Notes under the pieces: generated by a model
The model's input: the letters and a program-made list of their open reading frames with translations, nothing else
Database searches by the model: none
Told to the model about the DNA's origin: nothing
Origin: Methylophilaceae bacterium
Lineage (GTDB): Bacteria > Pseudomonadota > Gammaproteobacteria > Burkholderiales > Methylophilaceae
Length of the DNA: 50,306 bases
Assembly (NCBI GenBank): GCA_014378915.1
Contig: JACMMS010000056.1
Location: 1-50,306 of the forward strand
Reading direction: 5' to 3'
Made by a program: the position numbers and the translations under genes
Shown here: piece after piece, positions 45,697 through 50,306 of the stretch
Position numbering within the stretch: the first letter of the stretch is position 1
Layout: each line of letters opens with the position of its first letter

Positions 45697-48075
45697 ATGC
45701 AATTTTCCGAAAACTGGCTAAGACAATTTGTAAATCCAACCCTCAATACCGAAGAACTAAGCCATGCACTCACCATGGCTGGTTTAGAAGTGGAAAACTT
45801 ACAGCCTGTCGGTACGGTATTTTCTAAAGTGGTTATTGGTAAAATTTTATCGACAGAGAAGCATCCAGATGCAGACCGTTTGCAAGTCTGTAAAGTGGAT
45901 GTGGGCTTGCCCGAACCTTTGCAAATCGTTTGTGGTGCTAATAATGCTCGTGCAGGACTCTTTTCGCCCTGCGCGCTAGTAGGTGCAGAGTTGCCAGGCA
46001 TGAGCATTAAAGCCGCCAAAGTGCGTGGTGTAGAGTCGTTTGGTATGATGTGTTCTGCCAAAGAGTTAGATGCGGCGGCTGAACCAACTGGTTTGCTAGA
46101 GCTACCAGATGATGTGACAATTGGTCAAGATATCCGTGAGTATTTAGGGCTAGATGACAAGCTATTTACTATTAAACTAACACCCAATCGTAGTGATTGT
46201 TTAAGTCTCTTAGGCATCGCTCGCGATGTTGCCGCCATTACAGGTGCGCCACTTAATACGCCTGATATTCAAGTCATTAAGCCTAATCATCAGGCTACAA
46301 AAAAGGTAATAGTTATTGCTTCTGAGGCTTGTCCGCGCTATTGCGGACGCCTAATTTCTGGCGTTAATGCACAAGCAAAAACACCTGATTGGATGTTGAG
46401 GTGCTTAAATCGCAGCGGTATTCGTAGCATTAGCGCGATTGTCGATATTACCAACTATGTGTTACTTGAGTTGGGGCAGCCAATGCATGCTTTTGATGCG
46501 GATAAGCTGCAAGGTGACATTATAGTGCGTTTTGCAAAGGCTGAAGAACCTATTACCTTACTCAATCATCTGGACTTTAAGTTAGCCGCAGATGATCTAG
46601 TAATTGCAGATGATAATGGCGCAATTGCATTAGCTGGCATTATGGGGGGTGTTAGTACCTCCTTAAGCGATAATACAACCAATATTTTTCTGGAAAGTGC
46701 ATTTTTTACGCCAGATACAATCGCTGGAAAAGCCCGCAGGTTGGGTTTAATTACAGATTCATCTTACCGTTTTGAGCGTGGTGTTGATTACGGCAACACC
46801 TTGCAAGCGCTTGAGCGCGCAAGCGCTTTAGTATTAGAGATTTGTGGTGGTTCTGCTGGTGCGGTGTCAGAGATTATAGGGATAACGCCGAGTCGACAAG
46901 CGGTAGATTTACGTTTAGCAAAACTAATATCACTGTTAGGTATAGTACTTAGTAATCAGCAGGTTGCTAAAATTTTCACGCAACTTGGCTTTGACTATAC
47001 AGAAAATAATGATGTATTTACTGTAATGCCGCCTAGTTATCGTTTTGATATTGCGATTGAAGAAGACTTAATCGAAGAAATTGCGCGCTTGCATGGCTAT
47101 GAGCACATCCCAGCCGTTCCGCCACAGGCAGTATTGAACATGTTGTCTGCACCTGAAAGTCGCTTAAGTGAAATGACTTTGCGTCATCAACTAGTTGCAG
47201 ATGGGTATCAAGAAGTCATCACGTATAGTTTTGTAGATGAAAACTGGGAACGTGACTTATTAGGTAACAAAAATACAATTAAGCTTAAAAATCCAATCTC
47301 TAGCAACTTAAGCGTAATGCGCTCTGGCCTTTGGGGCGGCTTGATAGATACATTGGTACATAACTTAAATCGTAAGCAGAGTCGCGCACAGCTATTTGAA
47401 GTGGGCAGTAGTTATAGCCGTGCAACATCAAATACAGACAATGCGTATGAAGAGTCACAACGTATTTCTGGGTTGTTTTATGGTAGTTTTGCACCTGAAC
47501 AATGGACCTTAGCAACGCGTGATGTTGATTTTTATGATGTTAAATCAACAGTAGATGAACTTACACAGGGTCGTGCAGAGTATCTTGTAGCTAGTGATGG
47601 TGCACAACATCCAGCGCTACACCCCGGACAGTCTGCGAAAGTATTTTTAAAAGGCAAGGCAATCGGTTGGATAGGTAAGTTGCACCCAAAATGGCAGCAA
47701 CAATACGACTTACCTAAAAGCACGATTTTGTTTGAATTAGAAGTAGCGCCATTGTTGAATAGAAAGTTACCTAAACATCAAGAGTTATCAAAAACGTTAC
47801 CAATTCGTCGAGATTTAGCTTTGATTGTTAATTATGATTTGCCAGTACAAACGTTATTAAATGCCATAAAAATGGCAGAAATTCCATTGATAACTGAAGT
47901 GAGTTTGTTTGATATTTACAAAGGAAAAGGCATAGACTCTGGCAAAAAAAGTCTTGCATTTCTTGTACTTATGCAAGATACTCATAAAACTTTAGTTGAT
48001 AATGATGCAGATGCTGCAATGGCAAAACTGCTAGATGTAGTGAAAATTCAATTCGGTGCAATTTTACGTGCTTAA
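45697..48075 (+). CDS. pheT: Phenylalanyl-tRNA synthetase beta subunit
   Basis: The 792-residue beta subunit. ATG at 45697 gives the conserved start MQFSENWLRQFVNP; the frame runs further upstream inside pheS but that part is not family-like. A tRNA-binding (EMAP-like) domain covers about residues 40-150 (KHPDADRLQVCKVDVG, CGANNARAGLF), then the B3/B4 editing domain (LTPNRSDCLSLLGIARDVAA), B5 and the catalytic-like core, and a C-terminal FDX-ACB domain (LPIRRDLALIVNYDLPVQ). Length matches E. coli (795). Confidence 0.96.
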   Translation: MQFSENWLRQFVNPTLNTEELSHALTMAGLEVENLQPVGTVFSKVVIGKILSTEKHPDADRLQVCKVDVGLPEPLQIVCGANNARAGLFSPCALVGAELPGMSIKAAKVRGVESFGMMCSAKELDAAAEPTGLLELPDDVTIGQDIREYLGLDDKLFTIKLTPNRSDCLSLLGIARDVAAITGAPLNTPDIQVIKPNHQATKKVIVIASEACPRYCGRLISGVNAQAKTPDWMLRCLNRSGIRSISAIVDITNYVLLELGQPMHAFDADKLQGDIIVRFAKAEEPITLLNHLDFKLAADDLVIADDNGAIALAGIMGGVSTSLSDNTTNIFLESAFFTPDTIAGKARRLGLITDSSYRFERGVDYGNTLQALERASALVLEICGGSAGAVSEIIGITPSRQAVDLRLAKLISLLGIVLSNQQVAKIFTQLGFDYTENNDVFTVMPPSYRFDIAIEEDLIEEIARLHGYEHIPAVPPQAVLNMLSAPESRLSEMTLRHQLVADGYQEVITYSFVDENWERDLLGNKNTIKLKNPISSNLSVMRSGLWGGLIDTLVHNLNRKQSRAQLFEVGSSYSRATSNTDNAYEESQRISGLFYGSFAPEQWTLATRDVDFYDVKSTVDELTQGRAEYLVASDGAQHPALHPGQSAKVFLKGKAIGWIGKLHPKWQQQYDLPKSTILFELEVAPLLNRKLPKHQELSKTLPIRRDLALIVNYDLPVQTLLNAIKMAEIPLITEVSLFDIYKGKGIDSGKKSLAFLVLMQDTHKTLVDNDADAAMAKLLDVVKIQFGAILRA

Positions 48076-48161
48076 CGCTTTTGGGATTGAAAGTGATTAA
48101 GCAAACAGATAAGACACGCACTTAAAAAAAATACTGAAAATAGGGTTTAGGGAGTGGTTGT

Positions 48162-48458
48162 ATGACGTTGACTAAGGCGGATTTAGCTGACTTATTGTTT
48201 GAGCAAGTGGGATTAAATAAACGTGAAGCAAAAGATATGGTAGAAGCGTTTTTTGAAGAAGTACGAGTAGCATTAGAAGTTGGGGATAGTGTTAAATTAT
48301 CTGGTTTTGGTAACTTTGAATTACGTAAAAAATCCGAACGCCCCGGCCGCAATCCAAAAACTGGCGAAGAAATACCAATTACAGCGCGCTGTGTTGTGAC
48401 TTTTCATGCTAGCCAAAAGCTTAAAAGTAAAGTAGAAGAAAACTACGCTACTAAATAA
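48162..48458 (+). CDS. ihfA: Integration host factor alpha subunit
   Basis: The alpha half of the DNA-bending heterodimer IHF. The 98-residue protein has [24 protein letters not shown], then [29 protein letters not shown] with the beta-arm Pro, and [14 protein letters not shown]. The fixed position behind pheT is the usual one for ihfA. The C-terminal tail is normal. Confidence 0.96.
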   Translation: MTLTKADLADLLFEQVGLNKREAKDMVEAFFEEVRVALEVGDSVKLSGFGNFELRKKSERPGRNPKTGEEIPITARCVVTFHASQKLKSKVEENYATK

Positions 48459-48513
48459 TTTTATTATGACAACTCATTAATTATTCTATCGGTTAGTAAT
48501 AGGTCATTATTTT

Positions 48514-49002
48514 ATGATTGAACAAGCTCTTAAAACACAATTGCCACCTATACCTGCCAAGCGCTACTTTACGATTGGAGAGGTAAGTGAGCTATGCGGC
48601 GTTAAACCCCATGTGTTGCGTTATTGGGAGCAAGAATTTACTCAACTTAAGCCGGTAAAACGTAGAGGCAATCGCCGCTACTACCAGCATCACGAAGTAT
48701 TGCTTATTCGTAAAATTAGAGAGTTGCTGTATGAACAAGGATTCACCATTAGCGGCGCACGTAACCGCTTGGAAGCTGCTGAAGTTCGAGAAGAAAAAAC
48801 GGCCCCCAGTAAACTAAGTGCTGAGTACACTGCAACTTCACAAAGCTTAGCAATTGAAATAGCGGCCGATGAAGCAGATGCTCTATTAAGAGTAAGTCAA
48901 GTAGTTGCTTCGCAACAACAGGCGATGATTTCTAAAATTCGTGAAGAGTTAATTGATATATTATTGCTACTTAATAAAAATATATTGAAATCAGTAAGTT
49001 AA
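48514..49002 (+). CDS. MerR-family transcriptional regulator
   Basis: A 162-residue regulator with the MerR winged helix at the N-terminus: RYFTIGEVSELCGVKPHVLRYWEQEF, then KRRGNRRYYQHHEVLLIRKIRELLYEQGFTISGARNRLE. A short coiled coil follows. No metal- or drug-binding Cys is visible, so its signal is unknown. The position right behind ihfA is conserved across gamma- and betaproteobacteria. Confidence 0.92.
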   Translation: MIEQALKTQLPPIPAKRYFTIGEVSELCGVKPHVLRYWEQEFTQLKPVKRRGNRRYYQHHEVLLIRKIRELLYEQGFTISGARNRLEAAEVREEKTAPSKLSAEYTATSQSLAIEIAADEADALLRVSQVVASQQQAMISKIREELIDILLLLNKNILKSVS

Positions 49003-49076
49003 AAATTTATTAATTATATTGTTGATGTGAGAATTGTAAAAACTCATTTAGTACAATCAAGTTTAAAGTTTTATTT

Positions 49077-49337
49077 TTGACAAATTTAGTTGCTTTAGGC
49101 TTGATTGCTACATGTTTTATTACCTCTTCGTTTATTCCTCACCTAATGACTACTTGGAAAATCCGTGATGTTAGCGGTATGTCGTTTCCTACATACTTGA
49201 TTATCACGATTGGTCTAGGTTTGTGGTTGATTTAAGGCATACTAAAAAATGATTTGCCATTAATTGTTACCAACTCGGTGATGGTCATTTTAACGGCTAG
49301 TATTACTTTAATGAAAATTCTGTTCACTAAAAAGTAA
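49077..49337 (+). pseudogene. SemiSWEET-type sugar transporter gene with in-frame stop
   Basis: A TTG-started frame reads LTNLVALGLIATCFIT, then SFIPHLMTTWKIRDVSGMSFPTYLI, then GLGLWLI, TAA (49233-49235), GILKNDLPLIVTNSVMVILTASITLMKIL and stop at 49337. The frame is continuous for 86 codons apart from that one TAA at codon 53, where SemiSWEET proteins have Tyr in LWLIYGI. One base change (TAT to TAA) explains it. SemiSWEETs are three-helix sugar carriers that work as dimers; the stop removes the third helix. Confidence 0.8.
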
Positions 49338-49365
49338 ATCAGCTCATGAATTATTTTATTTTCTC

Positions 49366-49792
49366 ATGCACTTATTTGTTTTAGACGTTCTTGTGCAGGC
49401 TTGTTGTTGGAGTGTTGCACGCTTACCAGTTGCAGGTGAAACTTTTTTAGCTTCAGATATCAACATTGAGGGGACGGAAAAGATCTTAATGTTGCTTTTT
49501 GCGCTAGCATGTTAGGCGAAGATGTCTATATTATGCTCGGTATTGTTGAAGAAGATGCGGCTAATAATGTGCTTAGCTTATTGCATCAAGAGCGAATTGG
49601 TGTTTAACACCGTTATCGACTAGCTAAACAATCTGCCTACTCCTCAGGCTTAATCTCTGCTTGTCGTCAAAATACAATAGTGGTTTACTCAGGTCCAAAT
49701 TTATTACTGACGGCTGAGCACATCAAACTGGCTATTTCTGAAATAGCTAATTCTCAGCTAGTGTATGCACAACCTGCTCCTGCGTATTACGG
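49366..49792 (+). pseudogene. PfkB-family (ribokinase-like) sugar kinase, broken and cut by the IS
   Basis: The sequence reads MHLFVLDVLVQACCWSVARLPVAGETFLASDINIEG in frame one, shifts near 49475, then continues DLNVAF, MLGEDVYIMLGI, EEDAANNVLSLLHQERIGV. It has a TAA at 49605-49607 and goes on RYRLAKQSAYSSGLI, NTIVVYSGPNLLLTAEHI and SQLVYAQ. These are N-terminal parts of PfkB carbohydrate kinases. The C-terminal half with the catalytic Asp is missing where the IS21-like sequence begins, so at least three lesions are present. Confidence 0.7.
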
Positions 49793-49872
49793 CTATCGTG
49801 ACCGATCAAAACGGTCTATCGTGACCAGTTGCGCATGAAATAATATTACGCGTTTAAATTGTATAGGTGCGG
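49793..49872 (-). repeat. Probable IS21-type terminal region with repeated 11-mer
   Basis: CTATCGTGACC occurs at 49793-49803 and 49816-49826. IS21-type elements often carry repeated sites in their ends and begin with TG, which fits a boundary near 49799 but is not proven, since the other end lies off the window. Confidence 0.4.
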
Positions 49873-50306
49873 TCAAGATAGGTCGATATTTTTCTCCTTT
49901 AATTGATTTTTAGCAGTGGTTTGTCGTAGTGAATCCCCTGTCAGATTAAAACGGTGATGGCGTTGCATAATGCGGTCAAGTACCGCATCCGCAGTCGTGG
50001 CGTCACCAATCCAGGCGTGCCAGTGTTCAATAGGTAGTTGGCTGGTAATAATCGTCGCCTTCTGAGAGGCGCGGTCATCAATGATTTCTAATAAATCAGA
50101 GCGCGTCATGCTGTCGATGGCGCCCATACCCCAATCGTCCAGTACTAACACGTCGGTTTTAGCCAGCTGGATCAGCCATTTGCCAAAAGTGCCACTGCCA
50201 TGCCTGATTCGCATTTCTTCCTGTAAACGCGGTACGCGTTGATAGAGCACCGAGTGTCCGCGACGACAAGCATATTGTGCCAGTGCACAAGCCAACCAAG
50301 ACTTAC
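49873..50306 (-). mobile_element. istB: IstB-like ATPase of an IS21-family element (5' end off window)
   Basis: The minus-strand frame enters from the right edge reading KSWLACALAQYACRRG, the end of a Walker A region, then LVLDDWGMGA (Walker B), IIDDRASQKATIITSQLP, HAWIGDATTADAVLDRIMQRHHRFNLTGDSLR and stop at 49873. This is the helper ATPase IstB, which assists the IS21 transposase IstA in target choice. The P-loop Gly residues lie outside the window. It is the last gene of its element on this side. Confidence 0.93.

Noticed and set aside
45585-46061. 158-codon minus-strand frame across the pheS-pheT junction
   Set aside because: It is antisense to two conserved synthetase genes with no family resemblance.

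Overview
The window looks like chromosome from an AT-rich methylotrophic betaproteobacterium, most likely a member of the Methylophilaceae (Methylotenera-like). The pointers are the full 14-gene nuo operon followed by a DUF2818 gene, the betaproteobacterial order tRNA-Val / thrS-infC-rpmI-rplT-pheS-pheT-ihfA-merR, an MxaD-like periplasmic protein beside a YVTN beta-propeller, and generally low GC. The taxonomic call is inference from gene content and protein resemblance; no database search was possible.

Layout. Positions 1-230 hold the 3' end of an IS5-family transposase. From 460 to 3710 come ribA (minus), a GIY-YIG protein, a VF530/DUF2132 protein, an HU gene and hflX. Positions 3744-5425 are a decayed YbaL/KefB-type cation/proton antiporter. 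Positions 5467-13273 are the most distinctive part, a cyanophycin-type locus. A minus-strand pair (an ABC exporter with an extra N-terminal domain plus a DUF1854 protein) diverges from two tandem cyanophycin synthetase paralogues, the first shortened and the second full length. Positions 13300-17193 hold a terminator, a tiny ORF, a DUF535/VirK-like gene, galE and a polyprenyl-phosphate sugar transferase, which suggests surface polysaccharide. Positions 17523-32634 are nuoA-N plus DUF2818 (respiratory complex I). Positions 32691-41050 are a mixed set: zinc metallopeptidase, Nudix hydrolase, SDR protein, lytic transglycosylase, DUF3820, DUF4202, a minus-strand 2OG-oxygenase/PLP-decarboxylase pair, a beta-propeller and an MxaD-like protein. 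Positions 41143-49002 carry tRNA-Val(GAC) and the translation-factor operon. Positions 49077-50306 are a nonsense-disrupted SemiSWEET gene, a broken PfkB kinase and an IS21-type istB running off the window.

How the genes work together. The cyanophycin locus would make and handle a nitrogen-storage polymer of Asp and Arg. The two synthetases differ in complementary ways: the short one keeps the HxxEH motif of the N domain but has lost the C-terminal ligase domain and has altered ligase motifs, while the long one has intact ligase motifs but has lost the second His of that N-domain motif. No cyanophycinase is visible here. The ABC/DUF1854 pair has no obvious biochemical role in making an intracellular polymer, so it is the best candidate for undescribed biology. 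The nuo operon supplies NADH oxidation. The right-hand operon is ordinary translation machinery, but it is preceded by a tRNA-Val gene with C at position 33 and a tandem duplication of its 3' end, and its infC gene appears to start with AUA.

The window also shows decay: three pseudogenes and two partial insertion sequences, mainly near the two ends.
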